64,000 nucleotides of DNA from Inquilinus limosus DSM 16000 (GCF_000423185.1 NZ_AUHM01000014.1:124001-188000); one strand, 5' to 3'. Shown: positions 41,676 to 53,719, numbered from the stretch's first letter. Program-made: numbers and translations. Notes: generated from the sequence alone by a model not told the origin.

Positions 41676-43043
41676 CTACTGGTTGGGGGCCGCGGAAGCC
41701 GCGACCTCGCTGTCCTTCGCCGCCCGGATGGCGGCCTCCACGCCGGTCCAGCCCGGCCGGTTGCCGAAGCGGCCGCGCAGATAGTCGACCAGCGTCGTCA
41801 GCTGCCGGTCCGACAGGGCGGCGGCGAAGCCCGGCATGATCGGGGCGGAGGCGCCGTTCCGTGCCGGGACGCCGTGCCGGATGATACGGATCAGGTTGGC
41901 CGGGCTGTCGGCGGTGATGGCGGAGCTGAGCCTGAGATCGAGCCCGCCGAAGGGCGAAGCCCGGCCGCTCTCATGGCAGCTGGCGCAGGTGGCGGCGTAG
42001 ATCGCGGCGCCCGGATCCTGCTCCGCGGGGGCGACGGCGATGGTCTGGCTGCCCGCCGATTGCGGCCGGGTGCCGGGGCCGGCCGGCGTTGCGGCGGCGG
42101 CCAGGGCCTCGCCGCGCTTGCGGGCCTCGGCGTCCGGCGGGCCCGTCACCGCGGCGACATAAACGGCGATCGCCCGCACATCCTCTTCCGGCACCATCGA
42201 CAGGTTGTCGGCCACCGGCGCCATCGGCCCTTGCGCCGTGCCGTGCAGCCCGTGCCAGCCGGCACGCAGATACTTGAACAGCGAGTCCTCGGTCCAGGGC
42301 ACCGGCGCCGGCGATCCGCTGCCGATCGGCACGGCATGCCAGCCCTCGCTGTCGCCGCCGGCGAAGCGCCGGTCGGTCCGCTCGGCGCCGAGCAGGTTGC
42401 GCGGCGTGTGGCAGGCGCCACAATGGGCCAGCCCCTCGGTGAGGTAGGCGCCGCGGTTCCACACCGCGTCATGCGCCGGGTCGGGCTGGTAGGGGCCCTC
42501 CTCCAGGAACAGCAGCTTCCAGCCGGCCAGCAGGACGCGCAGGTTCAGGGGGAAGGGCAGGTCGTTCGGTGGCGCCCGGGCCGGCACCGGCCGGCGCGTC
42601 ATCAGGAAGGCGTAGAGCGCCCGGTTGTCCTCATCGGTCACCAGGGTGAAGTGGTCGTAGGGGAAGGCCGGATAGAGGTGCCGGCCCTCGCGGTCGACGC
42701 CCTCGCGCATCGCTCGCCGGAACGCCGCCTCCGACCAGCGCCCGATGCCGGTGTCGGGGTCGGGGGTGATGTTGGTGCTGTGGATCGTGCCGAAGGGCGT
42801 GGGCAGCGGCAGGCCGCCGGCGAAGGGCTGCCCGCCCGGGGCGGTGTGGCAGGTGCCGCAATTGCCGATCGCGGCCAGGTCGGCACCCTTGCGGACCAGC
42901 GCCGGATCGAAGCTCGCCGCCGCCGGCGGGTCGACCGGGCCGATCGGCGGGCGCCAGGCATAGGCGGCCAGGCCCGCGACGCCGCCCACGATCAGCAGCA
43001 GCCCGACCCCGAGAGCGATGCGGCCGATGCTCGCCAGCCTCAT
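41676..43043 (-). CDS. membrane-anchored triheme cytochrome c
   Basis: 455 residues from ATG 43043. One N-terminal membrane helix (IALGVGLLLIVGGVAGLAAYAW) then three cytochrome c domains with heme sites CGTCH (residues 62-66), CGACH (near 205) and CASCH (near 350). Similar to the cytochrome subunit of membrane-bound alcohol/aldehyde dehydrogenases of acetic acid bacteria. As first gene of the cyt c-[2Fe-2S]-Moco operon it should pass electrons from the Mo-enzyme to the quinone pool or terminal oxidase. The 209 bp upstream to the next gene show no strong promoter by eye. Confidence 0.91.
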   Translation of the reverse strand: MRLASIGRIALGVGLLLIVGGVAGLAAYAWRPPIGPVDPPAAASFDPALVRKGADLAAIGNCGTCHTAPGGQPFAGGLPLPTPFGTIHSTNITPDPDTGIGRWSEAAFRRAMREGVDREGRHLYPAFPYDHFTLVTDEDNRALYAFLMTRRPVPARAPPNDLPFPLNLRVLLAGWKLLFLEEGPYQPDPAHDAVWNRGAYLTEGLAHCGACHTPRNLLGAERTDRRFAGGDSEGWHAVPIGSGSPAPVPWTEDSLFKYLRAGWHGLHGTAQGPMAPVADNLSMVPEEDVRAIAVYVAAVTGPPDAEARKRGEALAAAATPAGPGTRPQSAGSQTIAVAPAEQDPGAAIYAATCASCHESGRASPFGGLDLRLSSAITADSPANLIRIIRHGVPARNGASAPIMPGFAAALSDRQLTTLVDYLRGRFGNRPGWTGVEAAIRAAKDSEVAASAAPNQ

Positions 43044-43252
43044 GCAGGTCCCGTCCCTTGTCTGCCGGCCGGTCCTCTCATGGGCCTTCAGCCGGCGCAT
43101 TCCTGGTTATGCAATGGTCGGACAAGACGGCCGTCCTGGCGAGAGGCGATTTGTCGCCGCGCTCCCGCTTCGGCCTCGTGAACATGGAAAATTGATCGCC
43201 TGTTCCCGCGGTGACGCAAGGACGGCGGCGCCCGATACGGCGGATCGATCGA

Positions 43253-44275
43253 TCATACGATCCTATCGTCAAGAACGGATGCCGATCTCCTGAAAGCCTG
43301 CGCCAGGCGTCGGAGGCCTTCCTCGATCGAGACCTGCGGCACATAGCCCAGATCGCGCGCCGCCGGCGCCATGTCGTACCAGTGCGCGGTGCTGAGCTGC
43401 TCGGCGAAGAAGCGGGTCATCGGCGGCTCGCCCTTCAGCCGCAGGACCGGCCACAGGACCTCGCAGGCCGCTCCCAGCGCATAGGCCACCCGGAACGGGA
43501 TGGTGCCTCGCACCTCCGGCGCGCCCGCGGCCCGCAGCAGCCCGTTGATCATCTCACGCATCGGCCGCGGCTCGCCGTTGCTGATGAAGTAGGCACGACC
43601 GGCGCAGGGCGCGCCGGGCGCCAGGCGCTCGAAGGCGGCGACATGCGCCAGCGCCGCGTTGTCGACATAGGTCGTGTCGACCAGGATGTCGCCCGGGCCG
43701 ACCAGGCGCAGCCGCCCGGCGCGGGCTCGCGACACCAGCCGCGGCAGCACCTGCCGGTCGCCCGGTCCCCAGATCAGGCGGGGGCGCAAGGCGACCGTCG
43801 CGAGGTCCGTGCCGTTGGCGGCCAGCACCGCCTTCTCGGCGATCAGCTTGGTCGCCGGATAGGGTGCCTTGAAGCCGGTGCCGTAGGGCACGGTCTCGGC
43901 CGTGCCGCCCTCCACCGGCCGCCCCGCGCGATGGGTGACGCTGGGCGTCGAGGTGTGGATCAGGCGGCCGACGCCATGTGCGCGGCAGGCGGCGATGACG
44001 TTGTCGGTGCCGACGACATTGGCGCGGTGATAGCTGTCGTGGCTGCCCCACATGCCGCTCTTGGCGCCGCAGTGGAAGACCGCGTCCCGGCCGGCGCAGG
44101 CGGCGGCCACTGTGCCGCGGTCGGCAAGGTCGCCCAGCATCTGCTGCACCCCCAGCGCATCGAGCGCAGGCTCGGGGCTGCGATGGAGGCTGGCAACCTC
44201 ATGGCCGCGTTCGACCAGCTCGCGGCACAGCGCCTGGCCGAGAAAGCCGCTGCCGCCTGTGACCAGGATCCTCAT
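43253..44275 (-). CDS. NAD-dependent epimerase/dehydratase, 3-beta-HSD/OleD-like
   Basis: 340-residue extended SDR. N-terminal dinucleotide motif [20 protein letters not shown], catalytic Ser/Thr region HTSTPSV and YxxxK in [14 protein letters not shown], then [18 protein letters not shown] and [16 protein letters not shown]. The C-terminal half with [18 protein letters not shown] and [15 protein letters not shown] resembles 3-beta-hydroxysteroid dehydrogenase and OleD 2-alkyl-3-oxoalkanoate reductases. Substrate not assignable. The gene stands alone, with the msrA gene 90 bp upstream. Confidence 0.85.
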   Translation of the reverse strand: MRILVTGGSGFLGQALCRELVERGHEVASLHRSPEPALDALGVQQMLGDLADRGTVAAACAGRDAVFHCGAKSGMWGSHDSYHRANVVGTDNVIAACRAHGVGRLIHTSTPSVTHRAGRPVEGGTAETVPYGTGFKAPYPATKLIAEKAVLAANGTDLATVALRPRLIWGPGDRQVLPRLVSRARAGRLRLVGPGDILVDTTYVDNAALAHVAAFERLAPGAPCAGRAYFISNGEPRPMREMINGLLRAAGAPEVRGTIPFRVAYALGAACEVLWPVLRLKGEPPMTRFFAEQLSTAHWYDMAPAARDLGYVPQVSIEEGLRRLAQAFRRSASVLDDRIV

Positions 44276-44365
44276 CGCGCCGCCCCCATCCGGTCCGCCG
44301 GGCCTTCCCCTGGATATCGGCAGGCCGGCGTGCGGCGCAACTCGGGCGGTCCCGGCCGCCGCCGC

Positions 44366-45082
44366 TCAGTTCGCCTGCGAGACCAGCACCGGGTCGGCGC
44401 GATAGGCCTCCGGGAACAGCCGCTGCAGGGCCTCGATCTTCGGCAGATCGTTGATCGCGATATAGGGGCTGGTCGGGTGCCGCGTCAGATAGTCCTGGTG
44501 GTAGTCCTCGGCCGGGTAGAAGGCATGGCCCGGCTCGATCCTGGTGACGATGGCGGCGTCGAACACCCCGGCCCGGTCCAGCTGCTCGACATAGGCCCTG
44601 GCCACCCGCGCCTGTTCCGCATCCGCCGGGAAGATCGCCGAACGGTATTGCGGGCCGATGTCGGGCCCCTGGCGGTTCAGCTGAGTCGGGTCGTGCGCCA
44701 CCGAGAAGTGGATCTGCAGGATGCGGCCATAGCTGATCCGGCGCGGATCGAAGGTGACCTTCACCGACTCGGCATGGCCGGTGCCGCCGTTGCTCACCAA
44801 CTCGTAGCGCGCGGCGCCGGCCTCACCGCCGGCATAGCCGGAGATGGCGCTGGTGACGCCCTCGACATGCTGGAACACGCCCTGCACGCCCCAGAAGCAG
44901 CCGCCGGCCAGCACCGCGGTCTCCGAGGTCGCGCCGGGGGCGGGACTCTCGTCGACTGCCGGCGGCGGCACCAGCCGCGCCTCTTCGGCCGAGGACCGGG
45001 TGACCCACAGGCCGGCCGCAACCGTCAGGATCAGCATCGCGCCGGCCAGGGCCGGCAGGGAAGGAAGGCGCTTCGTGGTCAC
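44366..45082 (-). CDS. msrA: peptide-methionine (S)-S-oxide reductase, exported/anchored form
   Basis: 238 residues. An N-terminal hydrophobic segment (ALAGAMLILTVAAGLWVTRSSAEE) acts as signal or anchor, followed by the MsrA domain: catalytic GGCFWGVQGVFQHVEGV, YAGGEAGAARYELVSNGGTGHAESVKVTFDP, RSAIFP and FYPAEDYHQDYL. The periplasmic placement implies repair of oxidised envelope proteins, in contrast with the cytoplasmic MsrB at 36882. A GGGCCC-N5-GGGCCC hairpin (45101-45117) lies just upstream, in the gap to gyrB. Confidence 0.93.
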   Translation of the reverse strand: MTTKRLPSLPALAGAMLILTVAAGLWVTRSSAEEARLVPPPAVDESPAPGATSETAVLAGGCFWGVQGVFQHVEGVTSAISGYAGGEAGAARYELVSNGGTGHAESVKVTFDPRRISYGRILQIHFSVAHDPTQLNRQGPDIGPQYRSAIFPADAEQARVARAYVEQLDRAGVFDAAIVTRIEPGHAFYPAEDYHQDYLTRHPTSPYIAINDLPKIEALQRLFPEAYRADPVLVSQAN

Positions 45083-45179
45083 GATCCGGATCTCCCGTTC
45101 GGGCCCGCGCAGGGCCCGGTGTCCCGACAGCCGGTTCGCCGGAAGCGGCCGTCGGGTTACGGGAGACCCGTCGTCGTCG

Positions 45180-47645
<2,466 letters not shown>

Positions 47646-48809
47646 TCATCCGTTTCGTTCCGTCACCCGGGCGTCGTCGACGCCGAAGTGACGTGCCCGG
47701 TCGCCGAGCGGCGCGAACAGCGCCGGATCGGTGCCGGTCATCCAGGCCTGGGCGCCAAGCGCCAGGATCTCCTCGTACAGCGCGGCCCGGCGGGTGCCGT
47801 CGAGATGCGCCGCCACCTCGTCGAGGAGGAGGAGGGGTGGGGCGCCGCGTTCCCCGGCAAGCAGGCGGGCATTGGCGAGGACGATGCCGATCAGGAGCGC
47901 CTTCTGCTCGCCGGTCGAGCACTGCGCCGCCGGCATCGCCTTGGACCGGTGATGGACGGACAGGTCGCTGCGGTGCGGACCTTCCGTCGCGGCGCCGGCC
48001 GCGGCGTCGATGCGACGATTATCGCACAGAAGACGACGGAATTCCTCCTCCGCATCCACGGCCGGCCGATCCTCAAGCCACGCCTCGATCCGGCCGTCCA
48101 CGGCCAGGTCGGCGCGGGGGAACGGCCCCTCCGCCATCAGCGACTCGGCGCCGCGCAGCCGCGCCGCCAGCTCGCGCCGCGCGGCGGCGACGGCGGTGCC
48201 GGATGTGGCCATCGTGTCCTCCAGCGCTGTCAGCCAGGCCGGGTCGGCGCGGGATTCCTTCAGCAGCCGGTTGCGCTCGCGCATCGCCCGGTCATAGGCG
48301 CCGAGCTGCCCGGCATGATCAGGGTGGAAGCCGAACACCAGCCGGTCGAGGAAGCGGCGGCGCTGGCTCGCGGCGTCGCCGAACAGCCGGTCCATCTGCG
48401 GCGTCAGCCAGACCATCGGCGCCCGGGCGCCGAGCGCGGTCTGGCTCGGCGCCGCGCGGCCGTCGATCTGCACGGCGCGGCGGCCCTCGCCGGGCTCCAG
48501 CTGCGTGCCCAGCCGGATCTCGCCGGTCGGGGTCAGCAGCCGTGCCGCCACAGCCCAGCCGGCGCCGCCGGCCGCCTGGCGGCGCGTCACCTCGGGCAGC
48601 GGCGCCCGGCGCAGGCCGCGCCCCGGCGACAGGAAGGACACCGCCTCCAGCAGGTTGGTCTTGCCGGCGCCGTTCGGCCCGGTCAGCACCACCGGGCGCG
48701 GATCCAGCTCGATCCGCAGCTGGGCGTAGCAGCGGAACTCGGTCAGCGTCAGGCGCATCACCGCGATCCGGGCGGGGCGCCCGGAGGAGGCGGCCGCCTG
48801 CTCCGGCAT
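47646..48809 (-). CDS. recF: DNA replication and repair protein RecF
   Basis: 387 residues from ATG 48809. SMC-like ATPase: Walker A LTGPNGAGKTNLLEAVSFLSPG, signature region near STGEQKALLIGIVLANARLL and Walker B LLLLDEVAAHLDGTRR. Loads RecA at gaps with RecO and RecR. The start is uncertain: ATG 48758 (MRLTLTEF) is the shortest form, and TTG 48872 the longest; 48809 has AGGA upstream and keeps the RIAV residues common in relatives. Between dnaN and gyrB. Confidence 0.93.
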   Translation of the reverse strand: MPEQAAASSGRPARIAVMRLTLTEFRCYAQLRIELDPRPVVLTGPNGAGKTNLLEAVSFLSPGRGLRRAPLPEVTRRQAAGGAGWAVAARLLTPTGEIRLGTQLEPGEGRRAVQIDGRAAPSQTALGARAPMVWLTPQMDRLFGDAASQRRRFLDRLVFGFHPDHAGQLGAYDRAMRERNRLLKESRADPAWLTALEDTMATSGTAVAAARRELAARLRGAESLMAEGPFPRADLAVDGRIEAWLEDRPAVDAEEEFRRLLCDNRRIDAAAGAATEGPHRSDLSVHHRSKAMPAAQCSTGEQKALLIGIVLANARLLAGERGAPPLLLLDEVAAHLDGTRRAALYEEILALGAQAWMTGTDPALFAPLGDRARHFGVDDARVTERNG

Positions 48810-48904
48810 GGGGTCCTGGGACATGTGGCTCAAGGCATCCGAAGCGGATGCTTCGCCCCCCTGGTCAGGCAAAGGGGCATGGCCGGCACGTTCGGTTCAA
48901 GCCG

Positions 48905-50038
48905 TCACACCCGCATCGGCATCAGCACGTAGAGCGCGCTGGAATCCGCGGTGTCGCGGACGATGGTCGGCGATCCGGCATCGGCCATGGCGAAGCGGGC
49001 ACCGTCGCCCTCGATCTGCTGCGTGATATCAAGGAGATAGCGACTGTTGAAGCCGATTTCCAGCCGTGGCGCGTCGTAGCTGACCTCGATCTCCTCGGTG
49101 GCGCTGCCCTGTTCGGCCGAATTGGCCGACAGCGTCAGCGAACCGTTCTCCAGGGTCAGCTTCACCGCCCGGCTCTTCTCGGTCGAGATGGTGGAGACGC
49201 GGTCGACGGCCTTGGCGAACTCCTTGGCGTCGACCTCGAGGATCTTGTCGTTGCCGCTCGGGATCACCCGCTCATATTCCGGGAAGGTGCCGTCGATCAG
49301 CTTCGAGGTCAGCACCACGCCGTCGCCCGCGCTTCCCGGCAGGGTGAAGCGGGTCTTGGTCTCGGACAGCTGCACCTCGACCGTCTCGCCGGTCTCGTCC
49401 AGCAGCTTGCGCAGCTCCATCACCGTCTTGCGCGGCACGATCACGCCGGGGATGCCGTCGGCGCCGTCCGGCAGCGGCATCTCGACCCGGGCCAGGCGGT
49501 GGCCGTCGGTGGCGACGGCGCGCAGCACCGGCACGGTGTCGGCCGTGGCGGCGTGCAGATAGATGCCGTTCAGGTAGTAGCGCGTCTCCTCGGTCGAGAT
49601 CGCGAACTTGGTCCGGTCGATCATCACCCGCAGGTCGCCGGCGGCGATGGTGAAGCGGTGGCTCAGATCGCCGCCCGCCATGCTCGGGAAGTCCTCGACC
49701 GGCAGGCAGCCGAGCCGGAAGTTCGACCGGCCGGCGCGCAGCGTCAGCGAGCCGCCGTCGGGGTTGGTCTCGATCTCGACCTGGCTGCCGTCCGGCAGCT
49801 TGCGGACGATGTCGTACAGGGTGTGGGCCGGGGCGGTGGTGCCGCCCGGGGCCTGGATCTCGGCCGGCACGGATTCGACGATCTCGAGATCCATGTCGGT
49901 GGCGGTCAGGCGCAGCGTGCCGCCATCGGCGCGCAGCAGGATGTTGGACAGGATCGGGATGGTGTTGCGCCGCTCCACGACGCTCTGCACATGGCTCAGG
50001 CCCTTCAGAAGGGCGGCACGCTCGATGATCAGCTTCAT
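48905..50038 (-). CDS. dnaN: DNA polymerase III beta sliding clamp
   Basis: 377 residues, three repeated clamp domains. N-terminal KLIIERAALLKGLSHVQSVVERRNTIPILSNILL, middle TRYYLNGIYLH and ATDGHRLARVEMPLP, C-terminal FNSRYLLDITQQIEG and the final VLMPMRV, all diagnostic. Start ATG 50038 (KLIIERA follows) is standard; a longer frame to 50080 adds an unrelated N-terminus. The 257-bp gap to dnaA is GC-rich and shows no DnaA box. Confidence 0.97.
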   Translation of the reverse strand: MKLIIERAALLKGLSHVQSVVERRNTIPILSNILLRADGGTLRLTATDMDLEIVESVPAEIQAPGGTTAPAHTLYDIVRKLPDGSQVEIETNPDGGSLTLRAGRSNFRLGCLPVEDFPSMAGGDLSHRFTIAAGDLRVMIDRTKFAISTEETRYYLNGIYLHAATADTVPVLRAVATDGHRLARVEMPLPDGADGIPGVIVPRKTVMELRKLLDETGETVEVQLSETKTRFTLPGSAGDGVVLTSKLIDGTFPEYERVIPSGNDKILEVDAKEFAKAVDRVSTISTEKSRAVKLTLENGSLTLSANSAEQGSATEEIEVSYDAPRLEIGFNSRYLLDITQQIEGDGARFAMADAGSPTIVRDTADSSALYVLMPMRV

Positions 50039-50295
50039 CCCGATTCCACTTCGACGATGCCGGCCGCCGGGAAAGTTCATCGGGGCGGGCAGGGGCCCGG
50101 CCGACGCGGCGGGCGCGCACTATAACCGAAAGGCGACGGCGGTGGCGAGTGCCGCGCACGTCCGTCCGCCGCGGTTTTCCCGGTCTTTGCGAGGCCGCGC
50201 GGCGGGCGCGCCGGCCCGAGGCGGCGCCTCATGCCGTCCCGGGTTGCGCCGCCGTCTTCACAGCGGTCTCTAACGCTTTGACGATATTGAGTCCG

Positions 50296-51693
50296 TCAGA
50301 CCTGCAGCATGCGCCGCAGCAGCTCGACATCCTCGGCGAAGGAGCGGTCCTCGCTGCACAGCTCCTCGACCTTGCGCACGGCGTGCATCACGGTCGTGTG
50401 ATCCCGTCCGCCGAATTTGCGGCCGATCTCCGGCAGCGAGCGCGGGGTGAGCTGTTTGGACAGGTACATCGCCACCTGGCGCGGCCGGGCCACGGTGCGG
50501 GCGCGGCGGGCCGAATGCATGTCGGCGACCTTGATGTTGTAGTGCTCGGCCACCCGCTTCTGGATCTCGTCGATCGTCACCCGGCGGTCGGAGGCGCGCA
50601 GCAGGTCGTGCAGCAGCTCCTGGGTCGATTCCAGCGTGATCGGCCGGTGCACCAGCTCGGCATGGGCGGTGATGCGGTTCAGCGCCCCCTCCAGCTCGCG
50701 CACGTTGGAGGTGATCTTGTGGGCCAGGAACTCCATCACCTTGGCGGGAATCTCGACCCGCGCCGTCTCCGCCTTGGCCTGCAGGATGCCCAGCCGCAGC
50801 TCGTAGGTGGTGGGGTGGATGTCGGCGACCAGGCCCCAGCCGAGACGGGAGCGCAGCCGCTCCTCCATCCCCTCGAGGTCGGAGGGCGACTTGTCGGCCG
50901 AGATCACCACTTGGCGGTTCTGGTCCACCAGCGCGTTGAAGGTGTGGAAGAACTCCTCCTGGGTGGAGTCCTTGCCGGAGATGAACTGCACGTCGTCGAT
51001 CATCAGCACGTCGACCGACCGGAACATCTCCTTGAACGTCATCGTGTCCTTGAAGCGCAGGGCACGGATGAACTGGTACATGAACTTCTCGGCGGACATG
51101 TAGAGCACGCGGCGCTCCGGGTGCTTCTGCCGGATGTGCCAGGCGATGGCGTGCATCAGGTGGGTCTTGCCGAGGCCGACACCGCCATAGAGGAACAGCG
51201 GGTTGAAGGTGACGCTGTTGGCCTCCGCCACCCGGCGGGCGGCGGCATGGGCCAGCTCGTTCGGCTTGCCGACGACGAAATTGTCGAAGGTGAATCGCTG
51301 GTCCAGGACGGCGCCGAACTCGGCCGCCGACTCGGCCGAACGCTCCGGTGCCGGCGACTCGGCGCGCGAGGCCGGCGCGGTCGCCGCCGGCGCGGCGGCT
51401 GCGGCCGGCTTCACGGCCAGCCGGTCCGGCACCACGATCACGTCGACGCTGTGGATGTCCGGGTTCTCGGAATGCCAGAGATTGCGGATGCGGTCGGCAT
51501 AGTGCGCCGCGACCCAGTCGCGCATGAAGCGGGTGGGGGCGGCGATGCGGACCTCGCCGCCGTCGAGGTCGACCACGACCACCGGGCGAAGCCAGCTCTT
51601 GAAGGCGCCCTCGCCGACTTCCTCGCGCAACCGGCCGCAGACCCGGGCCCATTGCTGCTCGATCGATGCGATGACTCCCCCCATCGACGACAT
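50296..51693 (-). CDS. dnaA: chromosomal replication initiator DnaA
   Basis: 465 residues from ATG 51693. Domain I ([33 protein letters not shown]), an Ala/Pro-rich linker (residues ~85-120), AAA+ domain III with [19 protein letters not shown], Walker [15 protein letters not shown], Walker [26 protein letters not shown], and domain IV with the DnaA-box helix [22 protein letters not shown] precedes the ATG by 4 nt; ATG 51684 is an alternative. A good sigma70 promoter lies ~140 bp upstream, and a GANTC methylation site is at 51745. Confidence 0.96.
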   Translation of the reverse strand: MSSMGGVIASIEQQWARVCGRLREEVGEGAFKSWLRPVVVVDLDGGEVRIAAPTRFMRDWVAAHYADRIRNLWHSENPDIHSVDVIVVPDRLAVKPAAAAAPAATAPASRAESPAPERSAESAAEFGAVLDQRFTFDNFVVGKPNELAHAAARRVAEANSVTFNPLFLYGGVGLGKTHLMHAIAWHIRQKHPERRVLYMSAEKFMYQFIRALRFKDTMTFKEMFRSVDVLMIDDVQFISGKDSTQEEFFHTFNALVDQNRQVVISADKSPSDLEGMEERLRSRLGWGLVADIHPTTYELRLGILQAKAETARVEIPAKVMEFLAHKITSNVRELEGALNRITAHAELVHRPITLESTQELLHDLLRASDRRVTIDEIQKRVAEHYNIKVADMHSARRARTVARPRQVAMYLSKQLTPRSLPEIGRKFGGRDHTTVMHAVRKVEELCSEDRSFAEDVELLRRMLQV

Positions 51694-51832
51694 GCTGCTT
51701 CCGACCCCTCCGGCTCCGGCGTCCGCGTCACCCCGTCCGCCCACGATTCGAATTCTACCCGCTACCGTCGACAACGGCATCGGTTCCCCAGCGCGCGGCT
51801 GCCATGCTCGCAGAATTCAAACTGTAACAATC

Positions 51833-51861
51833 ATAGTATCACGACAAGCGCGCAGGAACAA
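51833..51861 (-). promoter_or_regulatory. sigma70 promoter for dnaA
   Basis: Minus strand: TTGTTC (51861-51856), 17-bp spacer, TACTAT (51838-51833). Expected start near 51826, giving a leader of about 130 nt to the dnaA ATG at 51693. The GANTC at 51745-51749 lies in this leader. Confidence 0.6.
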
Positions 51862-51996
51862 TTCCTCGCGTTACTTGCGTGACAGAGAAGTGTGTCAGTA
51901 AAAATTGAGCGAGTATTGCTCAGGGACGCTCGCGGACTTCTGCCAATCTTCATGATGAAGGCTGGTAGCCGGGCAAGTTGTATCCTGAGGTCGTCC

Positions 51997-52018
51997 TCAC
52001 CTGCAGATCCGCAGGTGA
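51997..52018. repeat. 8-bp inverted repeat in the dnaA-rpsT gap
   Basis: TCACCTGC (51997-52004), 6-nt loop AGATCC, GCAGGTGA (52011-52018). A small perfect hairpin or dimeric protein site; function unknown. Confidence 0.5.
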
Positions 52019-52135
52019 ACGCAGATCATAGGCAGGGGAGGCGCTGGCTGGCAACGGAACAAAACCGGACCCCGCGAAAACGCAAAAAACGGTCCGGCCG
52101 GCGGTCGCATCTGCGCCGCTCCCGCCCCTCCGGGC

Positions 52136-52173
52136 AAACAAAAAACCGTTCCGCGACCGCCGCCGCGGAACGG
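52136..52173 (-). terminator. Rho-independent terminator of rpsT
   Basis: A 10-bp stem, CCGTTCCGCG (minus strand, 52173-52164) with CGCGGAACGG (52155-52146), 8-nt loop, followed on the minus strand by TTTTTTGTTTG. It begins 19 nt after the rpsT stop. Strong stem and U-tract. Confidence 0.9.
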
Positions 52174-52191
52174 CTGTTCGATGATCCGGGC

Positions 52192-52452
52192 TTAGAGGGC
52201 CTTGATGCGGCCGGACAGGCGCGACAGCTTGCGCGCGACCGTGTTCTTATGCAGCACGCCCTTGGTGACGCCGCGCTGCAGCTCCGGCTGCGCCGCCTTG
52301 AACGCCTCGGCCGCGGCGGTCTTGTCGCCGGCCAGGATCGCCGTCTCGACCTTCTTGACGAAGGTGCGGATGCGGCTGACGCGGTTGCGGTTCACGAGCG
52401 TGCGGCGCTCGGTCTGGCGGATGCGCTTCTCGGCGGACTTGTGGTTGGCCAT
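52192..52452 (-). CDS. rpsT: 30S ribosomal protein S20
   Basis: 86 residues, basic, beginning [21 protein letters not shown] and continuing [50 protein letters not shown], the S20 fold in full. It binds 16S rRNA early in 30S assembly. Flanked by its own sigma70 promoter and intrinsic terminator, so it is a single-gene unit. rpsT next to dnaA is a common alphaproteobacterial arrangement. Confidence 0.97.
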   Translation of the reverse strand: MANHKSAEKRIRQTERRTLVNRNRVSRIRTFVKKVETAILAGDKTAAAEAFKAAQPELQRGVTKGVLHKNTVARKLSRLSGRIKAL

Positions 52453-52500
52453 TGTCGGTCCCGGTTCGGCCCAGCGCGGGCCCAGAAAAAACGAGCGCGC

Positions 52501-52529
52501 TTCATAGTCCCTTCGGGTCCGGGCGTCAA
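52501..52529 (-). promoter_or_regulatory. sigma70 promoter for rpsT
   Basis: Minus strand: TTGACG (52529-52524), 17-bp spacer, TATGAA (52506-52501). Expected start near 52494, leader about 42 nt to the rpsT ATG at 52452. Confidence 0.7.
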
Positions 52530-52579
52530 GCCGAGTCTGGTCCCCGCGCACCCCGGATCGCAGCGCATTCGGGTCGGCC

Positions 52580-52613
52580 TTGGCAAGCAGAGATGCTTGT
52601 TCTATATTTGTTC
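52580..52613 (+). promoter_or_regulatory. LexA-box promoter of the radical SAM gene
   Basis: TTGGCA (52580-52585), 17 bp, TATATT (52603-52608) make a good sigma70 promoter. The -10 is embedded in GTTCTATATTTGTTC (52599-52613), an exact match to the alphaproteobacterial LexA box GTTC-N7-GTTC. The expected transcription start coincides with the ATG at 52616, so the mRNA should be leaderless, and no Shine-Dalgarno is present. Confidence 0.75.
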
Positions 52614-52615
52614 TC

Positions 52616-53719
52616 ATGCCGATCAAGCCGCCCGACATCGACGAGCTGGAGGACCGGCCGCGCAAGGGGCGCGGCGCGGTCAGCAACCGGACCGGCCGCT
52701 TCGAGGCCGCGACCCGGCACCGGGTCGACGACGGTTGGGCCGGGACGGCGCCGGAGGAGGACGAGCCGCCGCTGCGCACGCAACTCCATGTCGACACCGC
52801 CCGCACCATCATCACCCGCAACGACTCGCCGGACATCATGTTCGACCGGTCGATCAACCCGTATCGGGGGTGCGAGCACGGCTGCATCTACTGCTTCGCC
52901 CGGCCGACCCATGCCTGGCTGGGCCTGTCGCCCGGCCTCGATTTCGAGACGCAACTCTTCTACAAGCCGGACGCGCCGGAGCTGCTGGAGGCGGAGCTGC
53001 GGCGCCCCGGCTACGTCCCGGCGGTGATGGCGATGGGCACCAACACCGATCCCTACCAGCCGGTGGAGCGTGAGCTGAAGCTGACCCGCCGGGTGATCGA
53101 GGTGCTGTCGCGCTTCAACCACCCGCTCGGCATCGTCACCAAATCGGCGCTGATCACCCGCGACATCGACCTCCTGGCGCCGATGGCGGCCAAGGGGCTG
53201 GCCGCCGTCTGCGTCTCGCTGTCGACGCTGGACCGCGAGCTGGCGCGGACGCTGGAGCCGCGGGCGGCGACGCCGCCGCGGCGACTGGAGACGATGCGGC
53301 AGCTGGCCCAGGCCGGCATCCCGGTGATCGTGCTGACCTCGCCGATGATCCCGGGCCTCAACGACCATTCGCTGGAGCAGGTGCTGGAGGCGGCGGCCAA
53401 GGCCGGGGCCATGGCCGCGGGCTGGACCCTGCTGCGGTTGCCGCTGGAGATCGCCGGCCTGTTCGAGGAATGGCTCGCGGCGCATGCCCCGGACCGGGCC
53501 AATCGGGTGATGTCGCTGATCCGCCAGACTCGCGGCGGCAAGCTGTACAAATCCGGCTGGGGCGAGCGGATGCGGGGCGAGGGGCCGGTGGCGGATCTGA
53601 TCCGCGCCCGCTTCAACCACGCCGTCCGCCGGCTCGGCCTCGACCGCAAGCGCTGGACCCTCGACACCAGCCAGTTCTCCCCGCCGCCGCGGCCGGGCGA
53701 CCAGTTGAGGCTGTTCTAG
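52616..53719 (+). CDS. PA0069-family radical SAM protein, probable SOS gene
   Basis: 367 residues. Radical SAM cluster motif CEHGCIYC (CxxxCxxC) inside [27 protein letters not shown], then [26 protein letters not shown] and [15 protein letters not shown]. It belongs to the Rv2578c/PA0069 (SplB-related) group of unknown reaction. The N-terminal ~60 residues are polar and low in complexity. Directly preceded by a LexA-box promoter, which suggests induction by DNA damage and fits a distant relation to spore photoproduct lyase; a repair role is inference. Confidence 0.87.
   Translation: MPIKPPDIDELEDRPRKGRGAVSNRTGRFEAATRHRVDDGWAGTAPEEDEPPLRTQLHVDTARTIITRNDSPDIMFDRSINPYRGCEHGCIYCFARPTHAWLGLSPGLDFETQLFYKPDAPELLEAELRRPGYVPAVMAMGTNTDPYQPVERELKLTRRVIEVLSRFNHPLGIVTKSALITRDIDLLAPMAAKGLAAVCVSLSTLDRELARTLEPRAATPPRRLETMRQLAQAGIPVIVLTSPMIPGLNDHSLEQVLEAAAKAGAMAAGWTLLRLPLEIAGLFEEWLAAHAPDRANRVMSLIRQTRGGKLYKSGWGERMRGEGPVADLIRARFNHAVRRLGLDRKRWTLDTSQFSPPPRPGDQLRLF

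Larger units (their letters stand above)
51694..52191. other. 498-bp intergenic region between dnaA and rpsT
   Basis: Less GC-rich than its surroundings, especially 51820-51960. It holds the dnaA promoter (51833-51861), one GANTC site (51745-51749), a hairpin at 51997-52018, a CCGGACC/GGTCCGG inverted repeat (52065-52071 and 52091-52097) and the rpsT terminator. No DnaA box of the form TTATCCACA was found on either strand, so it is not called an origin. No coding sequence was recognised. Confidence 0.7.

Noticed and set aside
45101-45117. GGGCCC-N5-GGGCCC hairpin as gyrB terminator
   Set aside because: It lies 60-80 nt after the gyrB stop with no U-tract on that strand, and is as close to the msrA start; no function assigned.
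52056-52080. GGAAC near 52056 as another EcfG promoter
   Set aside because: No CGTT at 16-18 bp spacing and no gene in the right direction downstream.
51694-52191. Chromosomal origin between dnaA and rpsT
   Set aside because: No DnaA boxes on either strand and no clear AT-rich unwinding element; gene context alone is not enough.
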